Shown here: positions 1-9,796 of the stretch, in pieces | Numbering within the stretch: position 1 is the stretch's first letter | Layout: each line of letters begins with the position of its first letter | NCBI RefSeq assembly: GCF_023184515.1 | Contig: NZ_JAAHBP010000005.1 | Coordinates: 124,001 to 188,000 of the forward strand | DNA: 64,000 nucleotides | Direction: 5' to 3' | DNA from: Streptomyces sp. D2-8 | GTDB lineage: Bacteria > Actinomycetota > Actinomycetes > Streptomycetales > Streptomycetaceae | Notes under the pieces: model-generated | Databases searched by the model: none | What the model saw: only the letters and a program-made list of their open reading frames with translations | What the model was told of the DNA's origin: nothing | Made by a program: the position numbers and the translations under genes

Positions 1-1520
1 TAGGCGGCGAAGCCGGTGCCGTCGACCGGCGCGGCCTTGCCCGCCGCGGTGGACAGCTGGATGACGATCATGGCGCCCGCCTGGTTGGCGAGGACGAACA
101 GGACCGTCCACTTGGCCAGCGTGACGGCCTTGCCGAGGCCCTGGCCCTTCCAGTCGAAGCGCAGCCGCAGGCGGAAGCCGGTCTCGCGCAGGTAGGGGAT
201 CATCGCGAGCGCCTGCACCACGAGACCGAGCAGGACACCGATGCCGAGCAGGCGCTGGCCCTCCGGCGGGATGTTCGCGGCCTTCATCCCGGAGTCGGCC
301 GCGGTGCCGTAGACGTAGATGAACATGCCCAGCGTCACGATGATGACGATGTTGTTCAGGACCGGGGTCCACATCATCGCGCCGAACTTGCCGCGGGCGT
401 TGAGGATCTGGCCCATCACCACGTGGACGCCCATGAAGAAGATCGTGGGCAGGAAGTACTGGGCGAAGGTGACGGCGACCTGGTTCGCCGCCGGGTCGCT
501 GGCGACCGGGTCGGACAGCGCACGGATCAGGAGCGGCGCGCCGAGGACCGAGAGCGCGGTGAGTGTGCCGAGCGTCACGATGACCAGGGTGAGCAAGCGG
601 TTGGCGTACGCCTCGCCGCCGTCGTCGTCGTCCTTCATGGCGCGCACGAGCTGCGGCACGAAGACGGAGTTGAGACCACCGCCGACGGTGAGGATGTAGA
701 TCATCGTCGGCAGCTGGTAGGCGACCTGGAAGGTGTCACCGAGGAGGCCGACGCCCAGAGCCGACACGATCAGCGCGGAGCGGATGAAGCCGGTGAGGCG
801 GGAGACCATCGTGCCCGCCGCCATCACGGCGCTGGACTTCATCAGGCCCGCGGCGCGGCCGGCCTTCTTCGGGGCGGATGAAGCAGCGGGCTCAGGAGCC
901 GGAGTCTCGTCCAGGAGGGACGGCGACGCCGTGGTCTGTGCGGGCTCCGCGTACTGACCCTGTGGTGCGTACGGGCCTTGTGCCAGCTGCCCCGGCGCCG
1001 GGGACGGGCCGGGGACCGACGGCGACTCGTACGACGGGTGACCGCTGCTCTGCTGCTGGTCCCGGAAGAGATGCGCGAACGCGTCCGGCTCCTGGCGCGG
1101 CTCGCCCGCCTGGGAGACGAGGTCGTCCACCCCCACGAACTGGGTGGTGCGGGGGTCGTCGCCGTACGGCAGATGCCGCGTCGGGCCCTCCGGCTCCGGC
1201 GCCGGCGTCTGCGCCCACACCTGGGGGTCGGGCGCGTACGGCGACTGCGGAGGCTGGCCGTAGAGCTGCTGCTGGTACGTGCCGGGAGCGGGCGGCGGGT
1301 GCGCGGCGCGGTCGTAGAGCGCCTCGCCGACCGGGTCCTGGGCGGAGAGGTCCTGTGCCCGGTAGGGGTCCTGGCCGTAGGCATCCTGGAGGTAGATGTC
1401 CGCGGGCGGCTGCGGCGGCACCTGGCCGTGCTCGGGCGGTGAACCCTCGGGCCCGCCCGCATCGGGGTAGCCCGAGCTGCCCGCGGCACGGCCGCGGTCA
1501 CCGTCGTACGGCGCGTTCAT
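1..1520 (-). CDS. murJ: MurJ/MviN lipid II flippase (partial, C terminus beyond window)
   Basis: Reading the minus strand from ATG at 1520 (ribosome site GAGGTGGGG, 5 bases upstream) gives an open frame to the window edge. The first ~210 residues are a hydrophilic Pro/Gln/Tyr-rich cytoplasmic extension typical of actinobacterial MurJ. The membrane core then begins near SSAVMAAGTMVSRLTGFIRS, which is a recognisable MviN/MurJ start, and has several hydrophobic segments with the family-like GGGLNSVFVPQ. The family flips lipid-linked peptidoglycan precursor across the membrane. The C-terminal part, including any pseudokinase-like domain, is outside the window. It lies 43 bases downstream of the DUF6049 gene, likely in one operon. 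Confidence 0.93.
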   Translation of the reverse strand, partial: MNAPYDGDRGRAAGSSGYPDAGGPEGSPPEHGQVPPQPPADIYLQDAYGQDPYRAQDLSAQDPVGEALYDRAAHPPPAPGTYQQQLYGQPPQSPYAPDPQVWAQTPAPEPEGPTRHLPYGDDPRTTQFVGVDDLVSQAGEPRQEPDAFAHLFRDQQQSSGHPSYESPSVPGPSPAPGQLAQGPYAPQGQYAEPAQTTASPSLLDETPAPEPAASSAPKKAGRAAGLMKSSAVMAAGTMVSRLTGFIRSALIVSALGVGLLGDTFQVAYQLPTMIYILTVGGGLNSVFVPQLVRAMKDDDDGGEAYANRLLTLVIVTLGTLTALSVLGAPLLIRALSDPVASDPAANQVAVTFAQYFLPTIFFMGVHVVMGQILNARGKFGAMMWTPVLNNIVIIVTLGMFIYVYGTAADSGMKAANIPPEGQRLLGIGVLLGLVVQALAMIPYLRETGFRLRLRFDWKGQGLGKAVTLAKWTVLFVLANQAGAMIVIQLSTAAGKAAPVDGTGFAA

Positions 1521-1563
1521 GCTTACCCCACCTCATCGTCCCGGGCCCACCGGCCACGACTTC

Positions 1564-3969
1564 TCAACGGTCCACTCTCTCACCCGTGCCGGACGGGTCG
1601 GCGCTTTCCGCTGCGGTGTCCGGGGCCGGGTCACTCGGCTGCTCGGGGGCGTCTGCCCGTGAGCCGGCCTCGGACTCCTCCTTGAGACGTGCGTCGGAGG
1701 CCTTTGGGTTCTGCGGAGCGTCGGCCCGGCTCTGCGGGCCGTCGACCTCGTCGTCCGCTTCGGCGGTGTCGTCCTCGTGGGCCTCACGGGCGGCGGCGCG
1801 CTTGCGCTGGGTGTACATCCGGAAGCCCGCGAGGACCAGGAGCAGGACGCCACCGCCGATGACCAGCATCACCGTGGGCGTGACCTCGGTGACCTTCACG
1901 TCGAACGTGACCGGGGCGCCGTACTTCTGGCCGTCCTCCGTGTACAGCTGGGCGACGACTTCCGCCCGGCCGTTGGCGTTGGCCGACGTGGTGAACTTCA
2001 CCGACTGGGCGTGGCCGCCGTTGACGGTGACGGGCTGCTCCTCGTAGGCGTCTCCGCCGATCTTGAGTCGCGTGGGGTTCTTCGACGTGAGCCGCAGCTT
2101 TAGGTGCTCGACGCCTTGGACCAGGTTGTTCTGGACCGTCACGGGGATCGTGGCGCTGCGGCCGGAGAGCTTGGTCTCCGACTTCTGGATCAGCTTGACC
2201 CCGTCGATGAGCCCGTTGAGGTACGACTCCATGCCATCGCGGTAGCCCACCGCCGCGACGCCCCGGCCGCGCCACGACGTGGACATCTCACGGTTCATGG
2301 CCCGCCCGAACGGGGTCACCACCCGGGACTGGCGGGTGAGGATCACCTTGAACCGGTCGAGCTTGCCCTGGGTCCTGGCGATCTGCTCGAAGGCGGCCCG
2401 CGGCAGCTCCTGCTTGCGCAGCGAGGAGGGGTACGCGGCGGCAGACGGCACCTTCGTGTTGGCAGCCGGGTCCGGCTTGGCCTTGGCGGCGGCCGTGAGG
2501 TCCTGCGACTCGGACCAGTTCCCGCCCTGGAGGGCCCCCAGGGCCTCGGCCATGGCCTGTGCCTGGCTCACGGAGGGCATGCGCTGCGGGGCGACGAGGA
2601 CGCTGCGCTGCTTGCCGGTCTGCAGGCCGAGCGTCAGGCTCTGGGCCAGGAAACGCTGCACGGCGAGCGTAGAGGCGGAGGCCTTCGTCAGGTCGCCCTG
2701 GAACGCTGTGGACATCCGGGAGTCCGCGACGACGGCCGTGGTGCCGCCGCCGATGGGACGGGCAGCGGAGGGCGTGTACGACAGGTTGTCCTGGAGGCTG
2801 TCGCTGCGGGTGATCACCTTGTCGGCGCCCGCGGATGTGGCGACCTTCACGATCGACGGGTCGACGGCGCCGTTCACCGGCCAGGCGAAGTCCGTGGACG
2901 GTTTCACGTGGAGGATCGTCTCCACCGTCTTGTCGGCCACGTCGGTGGCCTCCTTGAGGTGGTTCAGCGAGCCGGTGACGTTCGTGCCGTTGTGGGCGAG
3001 GGAGGCCAGGTCCGGGTCGCCGAACGGCAGGGTGGCGACCTCTTCGCCCGTGACCGCCTGCTGGAGCTCGGCCAGCCAGTGCTTGGCGACCTCCTGGTTC
3101 CTGCCGGGAGTGGTGGTGCCGTCTGCGGCACGGACCTGGTAGCTCCCGGTCATCGCGTCGACGGACGCCAACAGGTCCGGGTCGATCACCCACGTGACGT
3201 CGAGGCCCTTGCCCAGCGACACCATCTGGTCGAGGCGTCCGCCCGGGGCGATCTCGTCGGCGAGCTCGTCGTCGCGGAAGACCGGCGTCTGCTGCTCGTT
3301 CGACCCTGTCTCGGCCGCCATATGGGCGCTGGAGACGAGCGGCCACAGGAACGTGGTCTTCGTCCTGGTGTCGGCCTCTTCCGGCTGCCACGGCAGGAAC
3401 GTGCGCTGGATGCCGAGAACCTGGTCCCAGGGCTGCGCCGCGGTCTCCCCGGAGAGCGCGACGGCCAGCTGGTAGACGCCGTCGCGGCCGAGATCCAGCT
3501 CGTCGGCCGGTACGGAGATGCTGAAGGGCTCGGCCACACCGGGGGTGAGCGCGGAGAACTTCTCGGTGTACTTGCCACCGACCTTTTCGCCGGAGGGCCC
3601 CTGGAGGTCGTCGCTCTTCCTGGCGAGGGTGTCGATCGCCGAGCGGGTCTCGAGAGGGGGCCCCACCTGCAGATCTACGTGGGCGCCGGTGACCGTCTGC
3701 TTGCCGTTGTTGGTGACCGTGCCCGACACGGTCACCGTGTCCCCCTCGGAGGGGGTGCTGGGGCTGAGGGAGTCGACCGCGACCGACACCGAGCCCGCGC
3801 TGGAGGCAGCCTGCGGGGACTCCTGCCCGGCTGCGTCCGCCGGTGTCGCGGCGGGCAACTGGAGGAGTCCGGCCAGCAGGGGCGCACCGGCGAGCAGTGC
3901 CCCGGTGCGCCGCAGCCAGCGGCGGGCAGGTGAGGCACTGGTCCCCTGGAAGTCTGCCGCCTCGGCCAC
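1564..3969 (-). CDS. DUF6049-type secreted, membrane-anchored protein
   Basis: 801 residues from a GTG start. The N terminus has a signal/anchor (RRTGALLAGAPLLAGLL), followed by a large extracellular region and one C-terminal membrane helix near residue 720 (VMLVIGGGVLLLVLAGF). A short basic stretch then leads into an acidic, disordered cytoplasmic tail rich in Ala, Asp, Glu and Pro. This architecture and its place next to murJ match a conserved actinobacterial envelope protein of unknown function (DUF6049 by memory). The context suggests a cell-wall role, but no catalytic motif is visible. It is divergent from the CCA-adding enzyme gene across 264 bases that must hold both promoters. Confidence 0.85.
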   Translation of the reverse strand: MAEAADFQGTSASPARRWLRRTGALLAGAPLLAGLLQLPAATPADAAGQESPQAASSAGSVSVAVDSLSPSTPSEGDTVTVSGTVTNNGKQTVTGAHVDLQVGPPLETRSAIDTLARKSDDLQGPSGEKVGGKYTEKFSALTPGVAEPFSISVPADELDLGRDGVYQLAVALSGETAAQPWDQVLGIQRTFLPWQPEEADTRTKTTFLWPLVSSAHMAAETGSNEQQTPVFRDDELADEIAPGGRLDQMVSLGKGLDVTWVIDPDLLASVDAMTGSYQVRAADGTTTPGRNQEVAKHWLAELQQAVTGEEVATLPFGDPDLASLAHNGTNVTGSLNHLKEATDVADKTVETILHVKPSTDFAWPVNGAVDPSIVKVATSAGADKVITRSDSLQDNLSYTPSAARPIGGGTTAVVADSRMSTAFQGDLTKASASTLAVQRFLAQSLTLGLQTGKQRSVLVAPQRMPSVSQAQAMAEALGALQGGNWSESQDLTAAAKAKPDPAANTKVPSAAAYPSSLRKQELPRAAFEQIARTQGKLDRFKVILTRQSRVVTPFGRAMNREMSTSWRGRGVAAVGYRDGMESYLNGLIDGVKLIQKSETKLSGRSATIPVTVQNNLVQGVEHLKLRLTSKNPTRLKIGGDAYEEQPVTVNGGHAQSVKFTTSANANGRAEVVAQLYTEDGQKYGAPVTFDVKVTEVTPTVMLVIGGGVLLLVLAGFRMYTQRKRAAAREAHEDDTAEADDEVDGPQSRADAPQNPKASDARLKEESEAGSRADAPEQPSDPAPDTAAESADPSGTGERVDR

Positions 3970-4233
3970 GCGCTCGTCCGTCCCTCGTCGTCAGTGGTCG
4001 TCGGAATGTGCGTCCACGCATGGTAACGATGCGCGCTGAGGGGAAGTGCCGCGGTCCGCTCCACAAGATCGCGGGCCGACTCCGTGCTGTCCGGTATGTG
4101 AGCCTATGGAAGTGAGCGGTTCTTTACGGCTCAAGAGCTGGGGCTTGTGCCCGTATAACGGACGTGTCCCCATGCTTCTGCGCGCGGAATAGGAGGAGCT
4201 TTCGGTGGCCCGGGCCACGTACCCTCTTCTGTT

Positions 4234-5679
4234 GTGCCGAATGCCAACGAAGAAATGTCCAGTGCCCTGAGCCAGGTGCAGCACCGCGCGGTGAGTGAAC
4301 TGCTGCGGGTCGCTCCTGTCGCCGATGACCTCGCCCGTCGCTTTCAGGAGGCAGGGTTCTCACTCGCCCTCGTCGGTGGCTCGGTACGGGACGCGCTGCT
4401 GGGCCGGCTCGGTAATGACCTGGACTTCACGACTGACGCCCGTCCCCAGGACGTCCTCAAGATCGTGCGCCCGTGGGCGGACGCCGTCTGGGAGGTCGGG
4501 ATCGCCTTCGGCACGGTGGGCGCCCACAAGGGCGGCTACCAGATCGAGGTGACCACCTACCGCTCGGAGGCCTACGACCGCACGTCGCGCAAGCCCGAGG
4601 TGTCGTACGGGGACTCCATCGAGGAGGATCTCGTCCGCCGTGACTTCACGGTGAACGCGATGGCGGTGGCGCTGCCGGAGAAGGAGTTCGTCGATCCGCA
4701 CGGCGGGCTCGAGGACCTAGCGGCACGTGTGCTGCGCACTCCCGGCACCCCGGAGGAGTCGTTCTCGGACGACCCGCTGCGGATGATGAGGGCCGCGCGC
4801 TTCGCGGCTCAGCTCGACTTCGAGGTCGCCCCCGAGGTCGTCACGGCGATGACGGAGATGGCCGGACGCATCGAGATCGTCTCGGCCGAGCGGGTGCGGG
4901 ACGAGCTGAACAAGCTGATCCTCTCCCCGCAGCCGCGCAAGGGGCTGATGCTGCTTGTCGAGACGGGCCTCGCCGAACGCGTGGTGCCCGAGCTGCCGGC
5001 TCTGCGCCTGGAGCGTGACGAGCACCACCGCCACAAGGACGTCTACGACCACTCGCTGATCGTCCTGGAGCAGGCGATGGCGCTGGAGGAGGACGGCCCC
5101 GACCTCACCCTCCGCCTGGCCGCCCTGCTGCACGACATCGGCAAGCCGCGCACGCGCCGCTTCGAGAAGGACGGCCGGGTCTCGTTCCACCATCACGAGG
5201 TGGTCGGGGCCAAGATGACCAAGAAGCGCATGACGGCTCTGAAGTACTCCAACGAGCTGGTGAAGGACGTCTCCCGTCTGGTCGAACTCCATCTGCGCTT
5301 CCACGGCTACGGCACCGGTGAGTGGACGGACTCGGCGGTCCGCCGTTACGTCCGTGACGCCGGCCCGCTCCTCGACCGCCTCCACAAGCTGACCCGCTCG
5401 GACTGCACGACCCGTAACAAGCGCAAGGCGGCGGCTCTGTCGCGTGCGTACGACGGGCTGGAGGAGCGGATCGCCAAGCTGCAGGAGCAGGAGGAGCTGG
5501 ACTCGATCCGTCCGGACCTCGACGGCAACCAGATCATGGAGATCCTCGGCGTGGGTCCCGGCCCGGTCATCGGCCGTGCGTATCAGCACATGCTGGAGCT
5601 GCGCTTGGAGAACGGACCGATGGAGCATGACGTCGCGGTGGCCGCGCTCAAGGAGTGGTGGGCCGGGCAGGAAGGCTGA
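4234..5679 (+). CDS. cca: CCA tRNA nucleotidyltransferase
   Basis: 481 residues from GTG. The N-terminal nucleotidyltransferase has VGGSVRDALLGR (about residues 47-58) and the metal-binding NDLDFTTDA. The tRNA-binding neck contains the family motif RRDFTVNAMAV. A C-terminal HD domain follows, with YDHSL and LLHDIGKPRTRR plus FHHHEVVGAKM. It would add or repair the 3' CCA of tRNA in the cytoplasm. No clear ribosome site precedes the GTG; a -10-like TACCCT at 4220-4225 suggests a leaderless or nearly leaderless mRNA (inference). The gene ends at a convergent junction that holds two parS palindromes. Confidence 0.95.
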   Translation: MPNANEEMSSALSQVQHRAVSELLRVAPVADDLARRFQEAGFSLALVGGSVRDALLGRLGNDLDFTTDARPQDVLKIVRPWADAVWEVGIAFGTVGAHKGGYQIEVTTYRSEAYDRTSRKPEVSYGDSIEEDLVRRDFTVNAMAVALPEKEFVDPHGGLEDLAARVLRTPGTPEESFSDDPLRMMRAARFAAQLDFEVAPEVVTAMTEMAGRIEIVSAERVRDELNKLILSPQPRKGLMLLVETGLAERVVPELPALRLERDEHHRHKDVYDHSLIVLEQAMALEEDGPDLTLRLAALLHDIGKPRTRRFEKDGRVSFHHHEVVGAKMTKKRMTALKYSNELVKDVSRLVELHLRFHGYGTGEWTDSAVRRYVRDAGPLLDRLHKLTRSDCTTRNKRKAAALSRAYDGLEERIAKLQEQEELDSIRPDLDGNQIMEILGVGPGPVIGRAYQHMLELRLENGPMEHDVAVAALKEWWAGQEG

Positions 5680-5682
5680 GGC

Positions 5683-5710
5683 GGGTCATGTTTCACGTGA
5701 AACATGACCC
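5683..5710. other. parS: parS site within a 28-bp perfect palindrome
   Basis: GTTTCACGTGAAAC at 5690-5703 is the Streptomyces ParB-binding consensus. The flanks extend the symmetry to 28 bases (GGGTCAT on the left, ATGACCC on the right). It lies between the convergent cca and LppU-like genes and could also form an RNA hairpin. Confidence 0.9.
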
Positions 5711-5724
5711 TGCTGGAGACAGAC

Positions 5725-5760
5725 CGAGGGGCGGTGTTTCACGTGAAACACCGCCCCTCG
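5725..5760. terminator. Bidirectional terminator with parS at its centre
   Basis: A 36-base perfect palindrome whose outer arms (CGAGGGGCGGT and its complement) flank an exact parS at 5736-5749. It sits just past the stop codons of the converging genes, so it can serve as an intrinsic-type hairpin for both. The DNA also provides a ParB site 46 bases from the previous one. Confidence 0.8.
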
Positions 5761-5770
5761 TCGTGTCTGC

Positions 5771-6283
5771 CTACTTCTTGTAGTCCTTCAGGCAGAGCAG
5801 GAAGTCCTTGCCGTCACCGCTCTCGGTGTACGTGTACTGGAAGTCCTTGGCCGCGGCCTCGCACTTGCTGGAAGCCAGCGTCTGCGTCAGGTACGAGCCC
5901 TCGACCTTGGCCAGCACCTTGAACTGGGCCTTCGCGTCGTCGCACTTCACGACCTCGAGGTCCGGGTTGTTGTCGCTGGTGCTGCCGCGGTGCATGCAGT
6001 CGCCGACGGCAGCCGTGTTGGCGTCGTCCCGGCTGGTCACGTAGCCGACGATGGCTATGGTCGCCACGGCGATGACGATGACGATGTTCTTGATCGTCTT
6101 GAAGCTGAGCTTGCGGCCGGACGGCTGCGGGGGGACCGGAGCGTACGGAGCCGCGCCCTGGGGCGGGAAGCCGGGCTGCCCGGGCTGTTGGGGGTAACCG
6201 CCCTGAGGCGGGAACGGAGCCTGGGGTGCAGCCGCGGGCTGGCCCTGTGCGAACGGATTGCCCTGGGGCGGCGGAGTAGTCAC
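5771..6283 (-). CDS. LppU-like small membrane protein with proline/glutamine-rich N terminus
   Basis: 170 residues from GTG. The first ~55 residues are Pro/Gln/Gly-rich and probably disordered in the cytoplasm. One membrane helix follows (IVIVIAVATIAIVGYV, about residues 69-84). The ~85-residue outer domain has four cysteines in VGDCMHRG, VVKCDDAKA, SSKCEAAA and FLLCLKDY, suggesting two disulfides. The pattern matches a conserved Streptomyces family often named LppU, although no lipobox cysteine is seen here. Function unknown. It converges on cca and shares the parS-containing terminator. Confidence 0.75.
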   Translation of the reverse strand: MTTPPPQGNPFAQGQPAAAPQAPFPPQGGYPQQPGQPGFPPQGAAPYAPVPPQPSGRKLSFKTIKNIVIVIAVATIAIVGYVTSRDDANTAAVGDCMHRGSTSDNNPDLEVVKCDDAKAQFKVLAKVEGSYLTQTLASSKCEAAAKDFQYTYTESGDGKDFLLCLKDYKK

Positions 6284-6406
6284 TTAGGGGTCCCCCTAGA
6301 ACATGGTGAGTGACGCGAACATGTCGCGAGATAAGACCCACGTAAGGTAGCGGTCCCCGCTGACAACGCAGTAGTCAGAAGTGGCTCTGTGTCATTGATG
6401 TGACAC

Positions 6407-7669
6407 TTACTGGCGGCCAAACCGGGCCATAGTCACAGCTACTGACACGTAGATAACGGCGATCGTGATCACCAGCGGCACGGACCGGCCGTCCGGCGGC
6501 AGCATCAGGGCGGCCACAGCGGCCGCGCCGACGAAGGAAACGTTGAAGAGGACGTCGTAAACGGAGAAGATCCGGCCACGGAAGCCGTCCTCGACGGAGG
6601 ACTGGACGATGGTGTCCGTGGCGATCTTCGCGCCCTGGGTGGTCAGTCCCAGGACGAAGGCCGCGGCCAGCAGGGGGGCGGTGGCGAACGGCAGTCCGAG
6701 AGCGGGTTCCAGCAGCGCCGCGGCCCCCGCGCACACGACGATCCAGCGGCCCGGACCGAGCCGCCCCGCAGTCCAGGGCGTCACCACGGCCGCCGCGAAG
6801 AACCCGGCCCCGGAGAAGCCCAACGCCAGGCCGAGCAGGGCGAGTCCGTCGTCCGTGGTCGAGGTGAGCGCGTACCGGCACAGCATCAGCAGCATGACCA
6901 GCAGGGCGCCGTAGCAGAACCGCATCAGCGACATCGCCACGAGCGCCCAGGCGGCCTCCCGGCGCTGCGGCGCGGCCAGGTGACGTACGCCTGCCGCCAG
7001 GTCGCGGGCGGTGCCTGTGAGAGCCGCTCCGACCCGATCGCGCGCCAAGGGCCGGTCAGGGCCGAGGAGTTCGCGCGCCATGCTCAGCGACGCCAGGGCG
7101 GCGCACAGATAGAGCCCGGCTCCCACGAGCACCACCGCGGCGTCCGAGTCGGCCACCACCAGGCGCACGACGAAGGCGAGACCGCCCCCCGCGGTCGCCG
7201 CCAGTGTTCCGGCAGTCGGAGAGAGGGAGTTGGCGATGACCAGGCGATCGGCGTCGACCACACGCGGCAGGGAGGCGGACAGGCCTGACAGGACGAAGCG
7301 GTTGACCGCGGTGACGCACAGAGCCGAGACGTAGAAGAGCCAGTCCGGAGCCGGACTGAGGATCAGCAGGGCTGTCACGGAGGCCAGCAGGGCGCGCAAC
7401 AGGCTGCCGAACAGCAGGACCTGGCGGCGCCGCCAGCGGTCCAGGAGGACACCGGCGAAGGGGCCGACGAGGGAGTACGGGAGCAGCAGCACCGCCATCG
7501 CGGAGGCGACCGCGGCCGCCGAGGTCTGCTTCTCCGGAGAGAAGACCACGTAAGCAGCGAGCGCGACCTGGTAGACGCCGTCGGCACCCTGGGACAGCAG
7601 ACGTACGGCGAGCAGGCGCCGGAAGCCCTGGAAGCGCAACAGGACGCGCAGGTCACGGACGACGGCCAT
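6407..7669 (-). CDS. MFS transporter
   Basis: About 420 residues with roughly twelve hydrophobic segments and major-facilitator landmarks, for example PYSLVGPFAGVLLDRWRRRQ after the second helix. ATG at 7669 is preferred because GAGGGTGGG lies just upstream; the longer GTG frame at 7684 has no ribosome site. Substrate unknown. It follows inositol-phosphate synthase on the same strand but is separated by a strong hairpin, so it is probably a separate transcript. Confidence 0.85.
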   Translation of the reverse strand: MAVVRDLRVLLRFQGFRRLLAVRLLSQGADGVYQVALAAYVVFSPEKQTSAAAVASAMAVLLLPYSLVGPFAGVLLDRWRRRQVLLFGSLLRALLASVTALLILSPAPDWLFYVSALCVTAVNRFVLSGLSASLPRVVDADRLVIANSLSPTAGTLAATAGGGLAFVVRLVVADSDAAVVLVGAGLYLCAALASLSMARELLGPDRPLARDRVGAALTGTARDLAAGVRHLAAPQRREAAWALVAMSLMRFCYGALLVMLLMLCRYALTSTTDDGLALLGLALGFSGAGFFAAAVVTPWTAGRLGPGRWIVVCAGAAALLEPALGLPFATAPLLAAAFVLGLTTQGAKIATDTIVQSSVEDGFRGRIFSVYDVLFNVSFVGAAAVAALMLPPDGRSVPLVITIAVIYVSVAVTMARFGRQ

Positions 7670-7691
7670 GGGGCCCACCCTCACATACGGG

Positions 7692-7725
7692 GAGGGTCCC
7701 CGGGTCGTACGACCCGGGGACCCTC
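7692..7725. terminator. 34-bp perfect palindromic terminator
   Basis: The arm GAGGGTCCCCGGGTCGT is followed directly by its exact reverse complement, with no loop beyond the central GTAC. It lies 33 bases past the stop codon of inositol-phosphate synthase and 22 bases before the MFS start, so it most likely ends the upstream transcript. Confidence 0.8.
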
Positions 7726-7758
7726 ACAGCCCTGGCAGGAGCGACTGGTTGCGGCGCG

Positions 7759-8841
7759 TCAGCGCTCGACCTCACCCTTGATGAACTTCTCGACGTTCTC
7801 GCGGGCCTCGTCGTCGAAGTACTGCACGGGCGGGGACTTCATGAAGTAGCTCGACGCGGAGAGGATCGGGCCGCCGATGCCGCGGTCCTTGGCGATCTTC
7901 GCGGCGCGCAGGGCGTCGATGATGACGCCGGCGGAGTTCGGGGAGTCCCAGACCTCGAGCTTGTACTCGAGGTTCAGCGGGACGTCACCGAAGGCGCGGC
8001 CCTCCAGGCGGACGTAGGCCCACTTGCGGTCGTCCAGCCAGGCGACGTAGTCGGACGGGCCGATGTGGACGTTGCCCTCGCCCAGTTCGCGGTCGCGGAT
8101 CTGGGAGGTGACGGCCTGCGTCTTGGAGATCTTCTTCGACTCGAGGCGGTCGCGCTCGAGCATGTTCTTGAAGTCCATGTTGCCGCCGACGTTCAGCTGC
8201 ATCGTGCGGTCCAGGATGACGCCCCGGTCCTCGAACAGCTTGGCCATCACACGGTGCGTGATGGTGGCGCCCACCTGGGACTTGATGTCGTCGCCGACGA
8301 TCGGGACGCCCGCCTCGGTGAACTTGTCCGCCCACTCCTTGGTGCCGGCGATGAAGACCGGAAGGGCGTTGACGAAGGCGACCTTCGCGTCGATGGCGCA
8401 CTGCGCGTAGAACTTCGCCGCGTCCTCGGAGCCGACGGGCAGGTAGCAGACGAGGACGTCGACCTGCCGGTCCTTGAGGACCTGGACGACGTCGGCCGGC
8501 TCCTCGGCGGACTCCTCGATGGTCTCGCGGTAGTACTTGCCGAGGCCGTCGAGGGTGTGGCCGCGCTGCACCGTCACACCGGTGCTGGGTACGTCGCAGA
8601 TCTTGACGGTGTTGTTCTCGGAGGCGCCGATGGCGTCCGCCAGGTCGAGACCGACCTTCTTGGCGTCCACGTCGAACGCGGCGACGAACTCGACGTCGCT
8701 GACGTGGTAGTCGCCGAACTGGACGTGCATCAGGCCCGGCACCCTGGACGCCGGGTCGGCGTCCTTGTAGTACTCGACTCCCTGCACCAGCGATGCGGCG
8801 CAGTTGCCCACACCGACGATGGCTACGCGAACCGAACCCAT
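7759..8841 (-). CDS. ino1: Inositol-3-phosphate synthase
   Basis: 360 residues from ATG at 8841, with AGGGAG eight bases upstream. The N terminus has the dinucleotide-binding [18 protein letters not shown]. Later come the family segments [20 protein letters not shown] and [12 protein letters not shown], typical of prokaryotic Ino1. The enzyme makes 1L-myo-inositol-1-phosphate from glucose-6-phosphate with NAD, feeding mycothiol and inositol lipids. A PadR-family gene lies 45 bases upstream on the same strand, an arrangement that suggests co-transcription or regulation by that factor. Confidence 0.95.
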   Translation of the reverse strand: MGSVRVAIVGVGNCAASLVQGVEYYKDADPASRVPGLMHVQFGDYHVSDVEFVAAFDVDAKKVGLDLADAIGASENNTVKICDVPSTGVTVQRGHTLDGLGKYYRETIEESAEEPADVVQVLKDRQVDVLVCYLPVGSEDAAKFYAQCAIDAKVAFVNALPVFIAGTKEWADKFTEAGVPIVGDDIKSQVGATITHRVMAKLFEDRGVILDRTMQLNVGGNMDFKNMLERDRLESKKISKTQAVTSQIRDRELGEGNVHIGPSDYVAWLDDRKWAYVRLEGRAFGDVPLNLEYKLEVWDSPNSAGVIIDALRAAKIAKDRGIGGPILSASSYFMKSPPVQYFDDEARENVEKFIKGEVER

Positions 8842-8885
8842 TCCGGTTGCTCCCTGTGTGTACGAGTGAGGCCCTGAGTGGGCTC

Positions 8886-9569
8886 TCACGTGGCGGTGTC
8901 GTCGGGCGTATCCGGACGGGGGTCGCCCCCCGGCCGGGGCAGGCCGCCCGACGCTCCAGATGTGGTGTCACGCGAGGCGGGCTCCCCGGTGGCCGGACCC
9001 TTGAGGTCCCGCCCCGCCCGCTCGCTCTCGATCAGCTCGTTCAGCCAGCGCACCTCGCGCTCCACGGACTCCATCCCGTGGCGCTGGAGCTCGAGCGTGT
9101 AGTCGTCGAGGCGCTCCCGGGTCCGGGCCAGGGAAGCGCTCATCTTCTCCAGCCGCTCCTCCAGCCGGCTGCGGCGGCCCTCCAGCACGCGCATGCGGAC
9201 ATCGCGTGAGGTTTGCCCGAAGAAGGCGAAACGGGCTGCGAAGGTTTCGTCCTCGTACGCGTCCGGCCCGGTCTGCGAGAGCAGCTGCTCGAAGTGCTCC
9301 TTACCCTCCGCCGTCAACCGATAGACGATCTTGGCGCGGCGCCCCGAGAGGGGGGCGGCGAGGGCGTCCTCGGGGGTGTTCCCAGGTTCCTCGATCAGCC
9401 AGCCGTTGGCGACCAGCGTCTTGAGGCAGGGGTAGAGCGTCCCGTAGCTGAACGCACGGAACACACCCAGTGATGTGTTGAGCCGTTTGCGCAGCTCATA
9501 GCCGTGCATCGGAGATTCGCGGAGCAGGCCGAGTACGGCGAACTCGAGGATCCCGGAACGCCGGCTCAT
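8886..9569 (-). CDS. PadR-family transcriptional regulator
   Basis: 227 residues from ATG at 9569, chosen for the ribosome site AGGAGG. The N-terminal PadR winged helix reads [20 protein letters not shown], then [11 protein letters not shown] and the wing around [20 protein letters not shown]. The C-terminal ~100 residues form a helical dimerisation region rich in Arg and Glu, ending in a Gly/Pro tail. The promoter carries a striking 13-bp repeat array, so autoregulation is likely. It probably also affects the downstream inositol-phosphate synthase gene (inference). Confidence 0.93.
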   Translation of the reverse strand: MSRRSGILEFAVLGLLRESPMHGYELRKRLNTSLGVFRAFSYGTLYPCLKTLVANGWLIEEPGNTPEDALAAPLSGRRAKIVYRLTAEGKEHFEQLLSQTGPDAYEDETFAARFAFFGQTSRDVRMRVLEGRRSRLEERLEKMSASLARTRERLDDYTLELQRHGMESVEREVRWLNELIESERAGRDLKGPATGEPASRDTTSGASGGLPRPGGDPRPDTPDDTAT

Positions 9570-9595
9570 CGTCGCCTCCTCTCGCCGCGGTGCGT

Positions 9596-9654
9596 ATGTA
9601 TCAGTCCGATGTGTCGGGCCGATGTGTCGAGCTGATGTATCGACTCGATACATC
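9596..9654. promoter_or_regulatory. Operator array: four 13-bp direct repeats plus a palindrome
   Basis: The motif ATGT(A/G)TC begins at 9596, 9609, 9622 and 9635, a strict 13-base period. The last copy is half of the 21-base palindrome at 9634-9654 (GATGTATCGA, C, TCGATACATC). ATGT/ACAT half-sites are typical of PadR operators. It lies 27 bases upstream of the PadR start codon. Confidence 0.75.
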
Positions 9655-9796
9655 ACGACGATAGAACGGCCTTCCGGATGCGACAAGAGGGGGTCGGGTG
9701 AACGGGATCACATCACCGATTCGTCCGACGCGAGTTGCCTGATTTGAGGTGAACTTCGGGGCTCGGCAGGTTTTGGCGGTGCGTAGTCTGTGCGCC

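Noticed and set aside
2901..2914. parS-like GTTTCACGTGGAGG
   Set aside because: Three mismatches in the right half, within the DUF6049 gene; likely chance.
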